A stretch of DNA of 64,000 nt from the NCBI GenBank assembly GCA_047967505.1, contig CM106539.1. One strand, 5' to 3'. A model generated the notes under the pieces. That model saw nothing but the letters and a program-made list of their open reading frames with translations. It was not told the DNA's origin and did no database searches. Each line of letters starts with the position of its first letter. Positions within the stretch are counted from its first letter, which is position 1. Source of the stretch: Dipteris shenzhenensis. Its lineage: Eukaryota > Polypodiophyta > Polypodiopsida > Gleicheniales. The translations under genes were made by a program, and so were the position numbers. This document shows, piece after piece, positions 10,269 through 23,562 of this stretch.

Positions 10269-11910
10269 ATGATGTAAGTCGTGACTTGACTATTCTGTGT
10301 CGTTAACTATAATATCAATTCATTTCACATTTAGCACATAGGGCAGTAGTCTCTGAGTCTGGCATGTGAAGGAACAACCCACATGCAAGTTAACATTGCA
10401 GTTGTCAAACTCAAAATCCTTACCAGCCTTCTCTTCTAGATGTGAGTTGAATGTAGTTTACTCTAAAAACCATGCCCAAAGGCTTTTTTTTTTCATGCTA
10501 TAAGGCAACTTTGATGTGGCGATTTGGATAAAACGAGATGGCCCGTAGAGATAGGCATGTAGGAATCGATTTGGGACCAAGTTCTCCACAAGTTGTGTAA
10601 ATTTGCACGTATTTTTTTGTTTTTTGGGAAATATATGGACTAGAGTTCATGTCAACTTTAGTCTAGTTAGCTGTGGGACGTTGAGTTTGCATGGCTACTT
10701 TCATGCTCTTTGCACCTCTTCATGCGTCTCACCCAGCGGCGCTCTCCTTTTTCAATGCACTATTGTTTAACTTCCAAAGGCATTCTTCTATCACGTGAGG
10801 TGTTGAACAAATTGAGAGCGAGGCTATAGGTGTCAAGCGGATCGAGAGACAAGGCAAGAGTCATTGAGCAGATTGAGAGCAAGGCTAGAGCGCATGGAGA
10901 GGCAAAGCAACTTTACAGTAGAAGTGCGAAAATGTGGAAGGCGGAATGCACAAATGCGCAAATGGAGATGCGGAATTGCGAAAACGAATGTAAAAATGCT
11001 TAAGCCCTTCATCAAAATGTTTGCGTGCGTCTTTTTGTCGGGTAGGGCACCCTTCTTAAAAGTCTTTGTAAAGTCCACTTTGCTTATCCCCTCGGTGTCG
11101 TTTGGAATTTGAGTGGCTCAGTTTGTCCACCATCTTTGCTAGTGAAAGTTTCTAGCTTTTTTTGGCAGCATGTAAAGACGTGTCCTAGCCATGTTTGGCT
11201 CAGAACGAATTAGTTGCTAAGTCCCATGATATAGTATATGCAAAAATGATATACTTGGATGTCAATATCTTGGCATTGTGCAATGTCAACTGCTTGTGTG
11301 ATGGATTGCCTATGCGACTACAATCGGAATTGGGTCACACATACTGTGATAGGCATAATAATAATAAAAGGGATGAAGGAATGGGTAGCCACATAGGACC
11401 CCTATCAAGAAACTATTAATTAATCTCTCTGGGGTTGTGATGGTCAATTAAGCCCCGAGCAGCAAAACCTTATGGATTCGGAGGCTTTTGGAAGAAGCCA
11501 CCAGCCTGCTGCCCACAGCTATAGTCAATTGGTCAGCTCCCCCTCAATTAAATTGAGGGAGGAGGTAGAGAGGGAGGAGGAAGTAGAGGAGGAAAGCAAG
11601 AAGGAAGAAGTGGAGGAGTAAGGAGAAGAATTAATTTGTATGACAAGGATCAATTCGCAAAAGCGAGGGGGTATCAATTAATAGATTTTAGTTCGAGATG
11701 CAATTAGGAGGTGTCATCCATTATAGGTAGCTTAAGTCTTATTATCATTAGTTTCCCCCACTTATATAGCATTAAAGCCAAACTTCATTAGTTTCGTGAA
11801 TTAATAATCAAAGAGGCCTCAACCCATAGATTTTTTTTGCAACGGCATGAAAGCTTGGCACATCACTCTACCTCACAAAATTCTTTCAAAGTAACATATA
11901 TATTTTCTTA
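10269..11910. other. Non-coding, purine-rich tract
   Basis: No gene is recognised. A purine-rich (AGG/GAA) tract lies at about 11553-11635. Short open frames at 10864-11112 and 11195-11419 show no motifs. Confidence 0.5.
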
Positions 11911-11913
11911 TAT

Positions 11914-12120
11914 TTTGAGCTTTTGTCCTCTAACTATTAGACCCAAATAAAAGATATGATGAATTACTTGCAATACTAAGAAACGGCATAAATAAAGAAT
12001 TTGGTGCGTGTGTAAATTTTGAGATTCCATCCTCTTACCATTAGACTCGATGAAAATATGATGAATTACTTGTGCTACTAAGAAATGGCATAAATAAAGA
12101 ATTCGATATGTACACACCTA
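11914..12120. repeat. Tandem duplication, ~104-bp unit x2
   Basis: Units at about 11914-12016 and 12017-12120 share 'tgag....tcctct.ac.attagac', 'atatgatgaattacttg', and 'ctaagaaa.ggcataaataaagaatt'. Divergence is modest. The array abuts the 213-bp duplication that begins at 12105. Confidence 0.75.
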
Positions 12121-12510
12121 AAATTTATGTGCTCAGCTAGAAAGGTGCCTAATTCTACTTCCTTTTTTTAACTTTGAAAATTCGGAGACACCACCATGTT
12201 CTCGCATATAGGAGTGCTTTCATGTGCATGATGCATTGGTTTAATGATATGGATTTCGAGAGAGAAAAATATTCTTATGATTTTAAAGGTAGTGGTAGGG
12301 CTTGATGTGCCAAACTTGATATGTGTGCGCTTAAAATTCATGTTCTTAATTATAGAAGGGGTGTTACAAGAATTGAGACTGGGTATTTTGGCATGGTTCT
12401 ACCTCCTTTTTTTTTTCGCTTTGAAAAATCAAGAGCCGTCGCCATTTCAAGAAAGAAAATAATTGTTACAATTTAAAAGGTTGTGGTAGGACTTGATATG
12501 CCATTTATCA
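12105..12510. repeat. Tandem duplication, ~213-bp unit x2 (diverged)
   Basis: Copy 1 starts at 12105 (gatatgtacacac) and copy 2 at 12318 (gatatgtgtgcgc). Later shared blocks include a pyrimidine run followed by 'ctttgaaaa.tc', 'gattttaaaggtagtggtagggcttgat', and its counterpart 'aatttaaaaggttgtggtaggacttgat'. The copies are strongly diverged, so this is an old duplication. Confidence 0.6.
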
Positions 12511-12685
12511 TGACACTTCTTCCTACCCCCCCTCCCCTCCCTCCTTTCCTCTTTTGGTTACTAAAATTGAAGAAAAGAATATATTGCAATTGGTGTTAAC
12601 TCTTGAATTAAAGGTTGGATTAGAGCGTGTTAATATTTGAAGGTAGGCATTGAAAAATAACTCTATGGCATAAAGCGAAGTCATG

Positions 12686-12689
<4 letters not shown>

Positions 12690-12748
<59 letters not shown>
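12690..12748. repeat. (GA)n microsatellite
   Basis: An uninterrupted GA dinucleotide run of about 59 bp. Confidence 0.98.
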
Positions 12749-12751
<3 letters not shown>

Positions 12752-12829
12752 GGAGGGACATGTTCTTTTGAATCTTTGTTAAGGTTATTGCAATTTTGAT
12801 CATACAATTTGCACATGGGAATTTAATCT

Positions 12830-13860
12830 GAGCAGGTACATGTGGTGTGAAGATTGCAAATATATTTTCTATGTTTTGGAGTATCCTTGTGAGAAGTCAC
12901 TTAGGATGTTCCATGTATGTTTCTTGTGCTTTGGAGTATTCTACAAGGGTTTGCTCAAATGGAAAATGGACTCTGCATGTAGAGCGTTGATTTGAACATT
13001 CGTGTGCGCTGATGTATAGGTTGGATGTATATCCTTTGTGCTTCAGAGTATTCCTAAAAAGGTTTGCTTAGATGGTACATTGAATATGCATGTGAAATAT
13101 TGATTTGAATTTGTGCGAGCAACCAAGGCAAAAGGAAACAAATACTCACACTACCATGAATACATTATGAAACATTGCAACCAAACTTAAGTGACATGGG
13201 GCTAAGTAATTTGGAGTAAAATTTAGAGTATTTTTGTAAGGGTTTTGGCACATCATTTTAGTGAGAGAGAGGGTTACTCTTTTGAAGATTGGCTTAGAAA
13301 ATTGCATGTATGCTTCTTGTACTTCAGAGTATTGCTACAAGGGTTTTCCTAGATGGTACATGAAATTTGCATCTAGAGTGTTGGTTGGCGCATGCGTGTG
13401 CACTAATGCATGGGTTAAATATACATTCTTTGTGCTTTGGAGTATTCCTGTAAGGGTTTGCTCAGATGGTACATGGAAAATATATGAAAAGTATTCAGTT
13501 AAACGTGTGTGTGTGCTCAAGGCTCAAGAAAGCCAAAACTCATAACAATGTAGGCACATTATGAAACATCGCAATTGAGGCTTAACCAAATGACATGAGA
13601 TTAAGCGATTTGAAATGCAATCTGAAATATTTTCATATGGTTTTACTCAAATTGCATATGGAATTTGCGCATGGATATTCATCTGAATATGTGCTTGTGA
13701 TGGTCTTTGTCTATTTGAACATGTGCATTTGAGTGTTTGTTTAGACGTAAAGATTGCATGTACATTTCATGTGCTTTGGAGTATTCCTACAAGGTTTTGC
13801 TTAGATGGCACGTGGGATTTGCATGTAGAGTGTTGATTTGAATGTATTTGTTCATTGATC
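12830..13860. repeat. Higher-order tandem repeat (satellite-like)
   Basis: A basic motif of about 50 bp (gcatgta..tttcttgtgctttggagtattcctacaagggtttgctcagatgg, allowing variation) recurs at about 12868, 12917, 13029, 13215, 13305, 13421 and 13750. Between motifs lie shared linkers such as 'atgtagagtgttgatttgaat...gtgtgcgc' and 'attatgaaacat.gcaa'. A longer unit is visible: 12917-13304 and 13305-13700 align with a period near 388 bp, and a third partial unit starts at about 13748. This is a decaying satellite-like array with two motif copies per higher-order unit. It contains no credible gene. Confidence 0.75.
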
Positions 13861-16800
13861 TAGAAAGTTAAGCAAACGATTGCTCTCAATATGGTTGTAT
13901 TGTTTATGCTTAACACTCATAATTATGGAGGCAATTTAAGCATTCTTTTTTGTTGTTTTGAACGTTTCATGTATTGATTGATGATTTATTTTTTCAACGA
14001 GGTGAAATGGCATTGGTCTAGGCTCAGAAGCCTCTTTCTAAGCAGAGACATAACATGGCCATGGTTTTAACACTTTATTTGTTAGAGGACCTCCCTTGCT
14101 TACACCACTTGCCTAGGATGAGATGCTTGCATTTCATAGAGATGAGATTGAATAGGCCCCTGATGTAATGGCTATTATTTGTGCTGTGGGAATTGTTAAA
14201 TGGATAAACATGCATTATTCATACACGGGTTAGGATGGGCCTTATTTAGTGCATTGCGAAAATATTTTTACTTGTTATTTGCCCAAAGAAAAACTTAGGT
14301 TTTTAGATGACATAACCTTGTACTAATTTTGGGCTTTCAAAATTGAACCTTTTAATTAAATTTTCCAAGGAGGCTTTTTCCTTTATTAAATAGTGCAAGG
14401 AAGCTATATGTGCCTAGTATGCTTTCATAATATATAAAGTGCAATATTTTATATGTTTAGGGCATGCTCTTACAAGAGAAATGGAATGGGTTTGTTTGTT
14501 ATACATGATTTATTTAGTCTATAAGTCTTATTCCACAAATGTTGTAAACACAAAAGCTTGCAAGCAAAGGAGGCTTTTAGAGCAAACTCCGGTTGTAGAG
14601 GACAAGATCAATTCTCCTACGATACTTCTTGCTTGGGCTCCAATAAAATGGGAGTACTTGCAAGGTGATATATGCGATTTGTCTCACTTCTTGCCTAGCC
14701 CTAAGTAGGCACTTTGAGGTAATAGCACTTGTCATAACTAAGCACATGCTTCAGGGCTACGCTTGCTTATGTTACAATTGTGAGGCTGAAAGACTTTTCT
14801 TTGTGGAGGGTTCCTATGGGGTACCATTATTTGCAAGAAGGATAGAGCTATGATGATAGCTATCTCATAGCTATGTGCTACCTTACAATCCCCGCAAAGG
14901 TAATCTCCACTCGTTACTTTGACCAAGGGAAAATTTCTACATTTCAAACATAGATATTGTTCATTCTCGAGTTTTCGACCTTTGCCCTACCACGTGGGAT
15001 ATCTGTTCTATTTTTGAGGGGTTGGAAATACATCTAGTCCTCCGACTTCTGCAACGTAAAATTTCTCGAAATTAAGGTTCTAAATCCTCAGAGAATTCCT
15101 CTTCCAAATTCCTCTACCCCCCCTCCCTCTGGAGTTGTCATAACTCGGGCTCATCACAATAGATATTAATGATAAGTATACAAGGTGGGGAGCACTAGGT
15201 TTTGTGAATGCTCGTGACTATGCAAAAGCTTAGGTTCTGTTACTGACTAGGTATGTACCGATGATAGGATTTCAGCATTAGAGTATGAAATCTTTGTATT
15301 TTCTTAAAAAGAAGATTTCAATCAAGATAGTTTTTGGACTATGAAAAACATTTACAAACACTTATATTGCTTCCTATTGACTTTTGTAGCAAACATGTAT
15401 ATGATTGTGTATTGCATTACTGCTTTGATTTACAAAGTATGAACTGATGATTTAGCAAGTATGATCTGATAAATTTGCTAGTCGGTATTGTTTATAATTT
15501 TCTAAGTCGATTGAGCCCGTTATGTAATTATAAGCTAAATTGGTATAAATTTTGGCATTGTGCAAAGAATGAGAAGGAAAAAAGATGTGTTAACTATGCG
15601 TGCCGGCTAAAGGGAATAACAAGTGAAGATTGGTCAACTGAGTTATGTATGCGAATTACAACAATCAGAGGAAATATTAAGCTTCATGCAAGCTTTGTTG
15701 GTGACATCATACTTGCAAGCGAGAAGCAACTTCTTTGAGTAGCTATGAGCATGCTAGGATACAAGGAATTATAGGCTTAGATCCGACCAATTACTTTGTG
15801 ACAAAATATTTCAACAGCACTGCAGAGGTGAAGTTAACAAATTTGATAGAAGAGGTATTAATGTAATAAGCACAATGTACTGATATTGGGGTTACTATGT
15901 AACAAGCCCTCACATTAGGCATTCACACCATATTTCAATGGTTCTATGAAAATGGAAGGCTTCTATGAATTGTAATTTTGACTTGGATGCAAAGAAAGAG
16001 TATTCCAATAGAATAAGGAAAAAGTGTGGCTTCCATAACAGAACTTTCTTTTGATCTTTATTTGGGCTTGCAAGCTTTGCATGAGCAAGGTTGGATCACA
16101 ATGATTTGCACAGTGGAATAAGAACTCGCAATACCCCAATATAAGAGTATACTTAATTGACAAAGATGGTCTTACAACAATCACACTGTAGATTGACAGG
16201 GACCTTATCACTAAGCACGAAAAAAAAATTAAATCACGTAACTAAGAATTGAAAACTTTTGAATTGCTACTAAGAAACCTGAATGTGAAAAGAGTGACTC
16301 AACATTAGCATTAAAAGTAACATGGAGCATAGTTATTACATTGTTGCCAACATGCAAGATCGAGCTAACGTCGTGCGATGAAAATTCCTTCAAAGCATAG
16401 ATGCATACCCAGTTGGCACAATTGCAGTTGTGATCTTAAAGGATTCTAGGACACATGAAAATGAGAATTCACAAGCTATTACTTGAAGGTTGCTGATGCA
16501 ACATGCATAGATGATTACTACATTGTAAGTAACTTTGTTGTAGCGGTAAGATTTTGCAAGGAAGAGAGATAAGAACTAATGTACTTGTTTTTCCCCCCCT
16601 CCCCTATGTAGTTGACATTTTACAATGATCACAAGCTTGTCAAAAATGAAATGCTCAACACATTGAATGATGGCCATCTTGCTATATATGTGATAAAAAA
16701 TGTAGCGAGAGTGGAAAACATACAAGTAAGAAACAATTCCAATTTGCGAGCTTCTCAATAGCAGCTCTACGACCTAGCCACTGTGCAAAGGCTCACTAAA

Positions 16801-17347
16801 TTCACCAGTATTACCAAGGGCAATGCAGTAGTATTGAATTTCTAAGAAATAATACAGTGTAGTATTTTATAGCTTGCTTAGCATGGTTGAGTGAACTTGC
16901 AGCTCTAAGAAGCGCTAACAATTTCACGTTTGCCTATTCTGATGTTCCTTTTGCAGGTTTGTGTTGAGTTGACATTTTGCAAACTGCTCGTCCATTTTTC
17001 ACTACATTGCAAAACACAAACTAGGTTAATGTGAATAGGCAAGAATGTTAATAACTACATGCATTAGAAGAGACATGTTGATCCTAAGAATGTGAACTAA
17101 ATGGCATCAACAATTAAATTAGGGAATGATAATCAAGTTTGAAAAAATGTTAAGGACCCTTGGATATCTCCATTGCTTGGGATAAGCACTCCAATTGAAT
17201 GAAAAATAAATTTGATGAAAGATTAGCTCTATGCATGTTGATGGACAGCTTGGTTTAGCATCTAGGAACTTGTTAACTACATTCACATCAGCGGCAAACT
17301 TTATAGACAAGGATACGTCACAAGACATTGGTGTTGAAGAGTAATCT
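13861..17347. other. AT-rich, nothing recognised
   Basis: No conserved domain, transposon end or RNA gene was seen. Open frames at 14439-14708 and 15475-15738 lack recognisable motifs and lie in AT-rich DNA where such lengths occur by chance. Confidence 0.45.
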
Positions 17348-17553
17348 ACTATAAAAGCTATTGCTTAATCAACTGAGCTAACTGCTTCATGACTCAATAT
17401 CTTGCTAAAAACCTATTGCTAGAACAACTAGAAAAGCTATTTTGCAAACTACATACTTATAAAAAAGCTATTCTGTAAATCTATATATTGTTATAAAAGG
17501 TATTGTCTTAAACAATATGGAAAACTGCTTTGCAAATCTACATATTCTAAGGC
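17348..17553. repeat. Degenerate short tandem repeats
   Basis: Variants of 'tataaaa.gctatt..' followed by '..aacta..gaaaa.gctttgcaaa.ctacatatt' recur three or four times with irregular spacing. The array is degenerate and its unit boundaries are uncertain. Confidence 0.4.
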
Positions 17554-17924
17554 AAGGTTGTTTGCTACTAGCATTTGAAAATTAAAGCTGTGACTTCTAA
17601 ACCAAACTAAATTCTAATGTTGTAACACTTAATAAACATAGTCTTAGATTGCACAAAGGAGTTGTATACTTGACACAATGGCATACCTAACATATAAGCA
17701 AGTTATTTGAAAGAAAATAAAAAGGTTGATAGATTTGAGACTACGATTTTCATCAATGAATAAGGACGAATCAATTAATAGTGTTTTGCATAAACAAGAG
17801 CTATGCTTGTTTGACACTGTGAGATAACACAAGAACATATGACATTTGAAGAGCTTTGAGTTGCAACATGTTATCTTTAGAATCTATACATGATTGGCAT
17901 GGAGTGCAAACTCGTTGGTAATGG

Positions 17925-18130
17925 GAGAAGCTTCTATTAACAAAGAACATATTGACAAGGGAGAGAGGGGGAAAATGAACTTGCAGTTTGCAAAAAGGTG
18001 TATCCTAGAGGAACCCAATATTTGAGCATTAACTTCAAAACCATGAATATCTCTCCCAAAATCAAAATGGACATACAATGATATAGGAGGCCATCTCCAA
18101 TGTTACACTTCAACATCCTCTTATTAAAAT
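17925..18130 (+). repeat. Dispersed repeat family, copy A
   Basis: This copy aligns in the same orientation with 23980-24190. Shared stretches include 'attaacaaagaa...attga.aaggga', 'tagaggaacccaatat', 'aaaatgg.catacaatgatata' and 'ggaggcca.ctccaa'. It has about 25 extra bases relative to the second copy (about 17980-18005). The family is unknown; it may be part of a transposon. Confidence 0.7.
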
Positions 18131-18804
18131 ATCCCTCTTAGAGGAACCATTCCTAAGGAGGCATGTAATCTAGATGCAATAATAAGAGGTAGTCGTCGAT
18201 AGAGCAAGTGGGAAAAGGGGAGCGAGCCCAAAAAAGCAAGCAACAATTTGTTGAAGTGGTAGGAAATCAAGCAAGCAAAGAAAGAATCTAAGTGTCCCAA
18301 AAAATACTTTCTTGAAGTAGAAAGTATTCAAAAGGGGGGTTGTGTGTCACATTTCTTGAAGTTGAGTAGTCCAAAAATAAGGACTATTATAACATGACCA
18401 CATTTGGGTTTGGCAACTACTCGGGGGGTCACTCATAAACATGTAACATAGCACTTTACTGCAATGAGGGCTATTTTTTAAATGGGGGTACTTACATGCC
18501 GTTTATGTGCATGAGGGGATTTATAAAATAGCAACTTGACGTAATTTATATATGTAGATTTATGAAGGGGTGTGACAATTTTAAGATTGAAAATGTAAAC
18601 ACATACAGGGGTTTAACCAATTACATGAGAAAATGTATAAAATGAAAGAATAGGGGTAACATTTAACACATGCTTTATGGGTTTATGATGATTGACCCCT
18701 TGAGTGCAATTAAAAGGTAGATGATGTAAAATTTTTCATTTCTTCTACCAAGATAGAACGTGTCTTCTTGCTTCTTATTATGGGAAATCTTTCTTTAAAT
18801 TCAA

Positions 18805-19245
18805 TGCAACCAATCTGCCAAAATTCCATAAATTCATAGATGCACGTAATTTTTTTAGATAGTGCAAAAAAGCATGATATTCATTTAAATCATGCCTTGT
18901 CATTTGATTTAATATGTAACATTATGCCATTTGGATTTAACAATCAAAAGATGCAGGAATGTCAAAAACTCATCTTTTGGGTTAAAGAAACAAAAATTGA
19001 CAACTTGGAAGGATACATGGATGTGGAAATGTCATCTTTTGGACCAAAACAGGGAGTGCATTAACCCGCTCCCTGTTTTGGCCCAAAAGATGACATTTTT
19101 CACATTCCTATGTTTTTTTATTAACAACTCCAAACGGGGTCATGTTACATATCAAATCATGATTTAGATGATTATCATGCCGTTTTGCACCATCTAGTAG
19201 AATATCATGTACTAAAATATGAATTTGTGTTCAATTTGTTGCACT
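18805..19245. mobile_element. Fold-back (long inverted repeat) element, MITE-like
   Basis: The two halves pair over most of their length. The innermost stem is 28 of 29 matched (19028-19056 with 19069-19097) around a 12-nt loop. Further out, 'gcatgata.tcat.taaatcatg' at about 18868-18893 pairs with 19155-19180, and 'gatttgatatgtaacat' type sequence at about 18905-18925 pairs with 19143-19160. The left arm has about 65 extra bases made by an internal duplication of the 'tcatcttttgg' segment. I could not define outer termini or a target duplication with confidence, so the class is open. Confidence 0.65.
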
Positions 19246-19639
19246 AGTTGGATTAGTGGGATGTAAGAGTGAATCATTGGGAAGGTATGCTTTTGCAGTA
19301 GCAAAGAAACATGGGTTTTGTTCCAAGGTTGAATAGAGTTAAAAAAGCTAAGGATTTACATATGCATGGAATGTAGACTTGAAAATGCCTCACTTGTGCA
19401 GAAGGTTGCATTGATGATCTCAATTACTATGGTGGAAAGAGAGAACTTATTTGTAGTAGGGTTTGTCTTTGATACTAATGATGACTTGGCAATGAAACAT
19501 ACCAAATTTCTTATAGGGGATGTGAAATTAGTGTTAGTGGCTTTAAAGTTATGTGTATATTTAACCTTTTAGCATTGGACTTTTGAATAAAGTATATATT
19601 TTTGATACTCGAATAGGGGATTTATAAATCTTTTATTGT

Positions 19640-20260
19640 TCTGTAGCGCTCGCTTTTTTTGGCTCGCTCAATTTTTGGTAATCCTCCATTAATCATGTGG
19701 GCTCACAAAGGCTTATCCTCACCCTTATCTTGAGGGAGATAGCTCTCACCTACATCTATAAAGGGAGAGTAGCCTTGTGGCATTGTACCACTCATATGGG
19801 CTGAAACCAATTGGGCCAAGACCCCTTTGGATATCTTGTGCATATGTGCTTGCTAGTTCTTGCTTCCCTTATCCTCTTCTTGCTCCTCATTCCATCTTCT
19901 ATTGTGCACTTCAGTTCTCGTGACATGGTATTAGAGCTTCTAGCATTTTTGGTTCTGTTGCAGCACACTTTACTTTATTGAGGCTCTTATGACCTTATGA
20001 CCTTATTGGAGTGCTCTTCAATAATCTTATGGCCGATTATCTTATGACCTTATGGGAGTGCTCTTCGATAATCTTATGGCCGATTATCTTTGGAGGGTGA
20101 TGGTGTCACATTTTCTTATAGAAGGTGTCCTGCTATCCTTCCGAGTTTCCATCTTCTGGTTGTAGCCTTTCTTTCTAAGTCTCTCGCCCTTGTTATCATG
20201 GGGCATCATTTCTCAAAGGATTGCAAATCACCAAGAAACTACCGACAACTACTATTGTAG
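19640..20260 (+). mobile_element. Decayed Copia-like LTR/PBS/gag scar
   Basis: At 19926-19937 TGGTATTAGAGC is one mismatch from the initiator-tRNA-Met primer binding site of plant Copia elements. It directly follows a stretch ending ..ctcgtgaca, as an LTR end would. About 270 bp downstream (about 20190-20240) a frame reads GHHFSKDCKSPRNY, the second half of a CCHC gag knuckle. Its first half (CYH.G) sits in a shifted frame. The LTR start and the other end are not recognisable. Confidence 0.5.
19994..20090. repeat. 47-bp tandem duplication
   Basis: Units 19994-20040 and 20041-20087 differ at only a few positions and share 'gagtgctctt' and 'ataatcttatggccgattat'. They lie within the Copia-like scar. 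Confidence 0.85.
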
Positions 20261-21757
20261 TTGACTTCTTCATCATTGGCTACCAAGAACCTTCTAGTCA
20301 CTACGGGCTACTCTGTCTTGGCCATGAACCTTTATTGCAGTTGTTTTTTTAGGCAAATCAATCCTCATTTACTATGCAATGCTACAGAAGGTGCTTCTAT
20401 CTGTGAACTATTGAAGAGGAGATATATAATAACATCATCATCATACGACCTTATATTGTTGTTGTTGAGATATGAGCCATAAGCATCGCCAATTCGTCCG
20501 CAAGCATGTTTCTCATCTATCAAATGTTTGTTCTCTGGTTGAAGGCTTTTGCTGGCCTACGTGGTTGTATTCTAAGAGTCAGTTAGAGGAGTCACGTCTT
20601 ACAAGATTTCATTCTGCATGATGCCGATTCTTTGTTCATCATCAGAGTCTCTAGCTTCGTATCTATTCAAGAAAATTTTTCTTATATGGAGCTAAGATTT
20701 CTACTGAGGTGCGACATCTTTGAGTATTTAGTCCATTCCTCTTCGATCGTGATGAGTTGTAGCGACGTCTTGTGGCATTCTTTGTTCACAAAGTTTCCTT
20801 TCCTCCATTTTTTGGCTAAGGTTGTGAAACCTTCTATCTATTCGATACGTGGCATCATAATTTGGGGCTTCTTATCTCCTTTCTAAGGTTCTTCTTTACC
20901 TAGTGAATTTGTGGGTTGACACACTTATTTTACTCATTGTTTCCTTCAGAAGCTCTGACAAAAGAGAAGCCAACTTTCATTATGACCATATATTTTTTAG
21001 CCTTGCCATTTGTAAGGGATTAGATACTATGGGGTGTGACCTTTCCATGACCAAGAAACTATCGTGGTCTCGATAAGTTCAATGGAATCTTGTTACATAC
21101 ATGGCAAGTATCAATCTGATACCTACTTATGTCCAAGGCAATGTACATCTCATGGGATCTCAAAATCAAAGATGGTGGGACAGAATTATCAAAATAATTA
21201 CACAAAGATCGGTCAATGACAGAATATCATTGTATTGGGAGTCAGACCAGTTGGATGTTAGAAGTCAAAACCTATGGTCCAAAGTTGGATGTCGGTTGTT
21301 GGAAGTTAAAAGTCGGAAGTCAAAAATACTGGTGAAGGTTAGACGGCTGAACTCAACCAAACTGGTCGGACGGACTATCTAAAAGACTTGTCCAAGTCAA
21401 AATTGAACCTGTCATTGGGATTCGGTGGGACTAAAACATGTTGCAAAGTGGAAGCATTATCATATAGTAACCATTAAGTGCTTCAGGATTGAACCATGAA
21501 AGTTTGAGACATTTTAAGATTCCTCTAACAAGGCTTTTGATGCCTAGACCCAAATCAGAGCACGAGATAACCCTACTGCCAACCCATTGATGTGCAAAAA
21601 TCGTGTAATCTACAAACCCACTAAACCAAAGGGAAGGCAAAAAGTTCTGACTTGCTATGTGGTTGGCACTTTGCTAAACTAAAATCTCAATTGTAGATGA
21701 TGATAGAGGGAGTCTCCTCAACCTTGCATTGATTCCTCAATAGTGTCTAAGCTTCCA

Positions 21758-21819
<62 letters not shown>

Positions 21820-23562
21820 GAATTGAGACTATCAAGGTATCAAGAGGCTCCAAAATAGCACATACCCCTAGAGTGTTTTTGGATCCTACCCAACATGCCT
21901 TTCTCAATGCCCATTTTTTCTACTAGCCACTCACTCTTGTCATGGCCAACTTCCTTGAAGTTCTTCACAAAGAAGTTCTTTAGGACAATCTTTGTATACA
22001 ATCTATAGTCAGACTGAGAGAAGGGAATAGTGAGGCGTGCAGTGGGAGGGGGAGTAGAAAGTGGTAGAGGTGAAGATGTCAAGCGGGAGGGGTAGGTAGG
22101 TGATGTGGAAGATGGTTACAGAGTACTCATGGTAGAGAGGAAGGAGACCACCCCATGAGTAGTTGTCACATTCCATTTGAGTGGCCAAATCAAAAGCCCA
22201 CATTTCCCAAAGGTGAAGATCGCCTTCCTAGTCCTCAGTGCTATAGATGCTTTCCTAGGCTCCTCCAAAAACAACATTCTCAAAAACCAAATGTTAAGGG
22301 TTCAAATCCCTTTATGAAGAGGTTGCATTTCTTTATTATCATACTTTATATATATTCAGCCATGCAACATTTTGATGAATGTTAGTTCATATACAACTTC
22401 TGAGAGCATCCTCGGTGCTTCAATGCCTCATGGTTTGATTCCTTTTTAGCAGGTTCACAACAACTTCTATTCCATGGCTTAGGCTTGCCATAGCCATAAA
22501 TCCCCCAACACTTAGTGTGGGATCTCTATTGTGTGCACTAATGGAAACACCTTGTCTTATATCTTTGTCTGCGAATTGATGGAAGCTCAAGTCATTATTT
22601 GCATTGCTGAACATTGCTTGATTAATTTTTTCATCACAACGTACTGATAGTTGATCATAGCCTAGGTGCTGGCTATAACCGATGGAAGGCCCACGGCCTT
22701 TTTAATGCCCAACTACTACTACAGCTGCGTATAAGAGTCTTGTCTCCATCTTGCAAGTGCAAGCTCATAATAGCTACAAAGTTGTTGTTGGACAAAGACT
22801 TTTGTGTAGGCATGAGGATCAAGCTTGGAGGCGTCAGTTAGTTGGACTTGCAAAATGAATGGAGGCTCTATGTTATTCAAGTGTATCTCCACATGTTGCC
22901 CTTGGCTATCTTTGCAATGATGAACCCAAAGAGAGAATCGATATACTACACTTTCACGTATGCAAGACTGGGATACACCTCAAAGATGTGATGTTCCGTT
23001 CCCTTCAACTGCAGGCTCCACCATGCAATCAAGTCTGAGTGATCTAAAGGAGGTGCTTGGTTGGCGCAGTTGAGCCTTCCTCAATTAAGGAATCTTCAAC
23101 TTCTTCTAGCACCATTCATGTTCTGAACTAGAATGCTTGGCCTGCTAAGTATATTGTGAGTAGCTAATAATAGGCCAGTTGATCTAATGGCTTAAAATGT
23201 GCCACATGGCCCTCGTAGGATTTTAGAGTTTCATAAAATGCTCTAGTGCTGGTCAAGTAAAAATGAGCAACTTCTCATATTCAATATCTGAACAAGTTTG
23301 TCATCTGTTGGCAGCTCTTGATGGTTTCTAGCCTTGCATCAACTCACAACACCCTCATTGTAAAGTAGTTGAGCTACTTGTTAGAAGATACCTTGTGGTT
23401 CTTTGTCTCCAACCCAAAGGTTTGAAACACTTAGGTCGGCTCTCGTTCTTTTGTCAAGGGCCCAATGCGGACAACTCTATAGCAACCACTAGGGTGTGTC
23501 TCTCTCTCTCTCTCTCTCTCTCTCTTGGGTAGTTTGAGTGCGAGGGGCTACACCATCCTCTA
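20261..23562. other. Non-coding, with a (AG)n run
   Basis: No gene is recognised. An AG microsatellite occupies 21761-21817 and a TC run 23499-23525. Open frames here show no conserved motifs. Confidence 0.5.

Noticed and set aside
12523-12816. Minus-strand frame with a Ser-Leu run
   Set aside because: It is generated by the GA microsatellite at 12690-12748.
12830-13860. CRISPR-like spaced repeats
   Set aside because: Repeats are diverged, irregularly spaced and longer than CRISPR units, and the DNA is eukaryotic; this is a satellite-like array.
22260-22330. tRNA-like B-box (GGTTCAAATCC within GGGTTCAAATCCC)
   Set aside because: The T-arm is convincing, but there is no D-arm, A-box or matching acceptor stem upstream, so it is probably chance.
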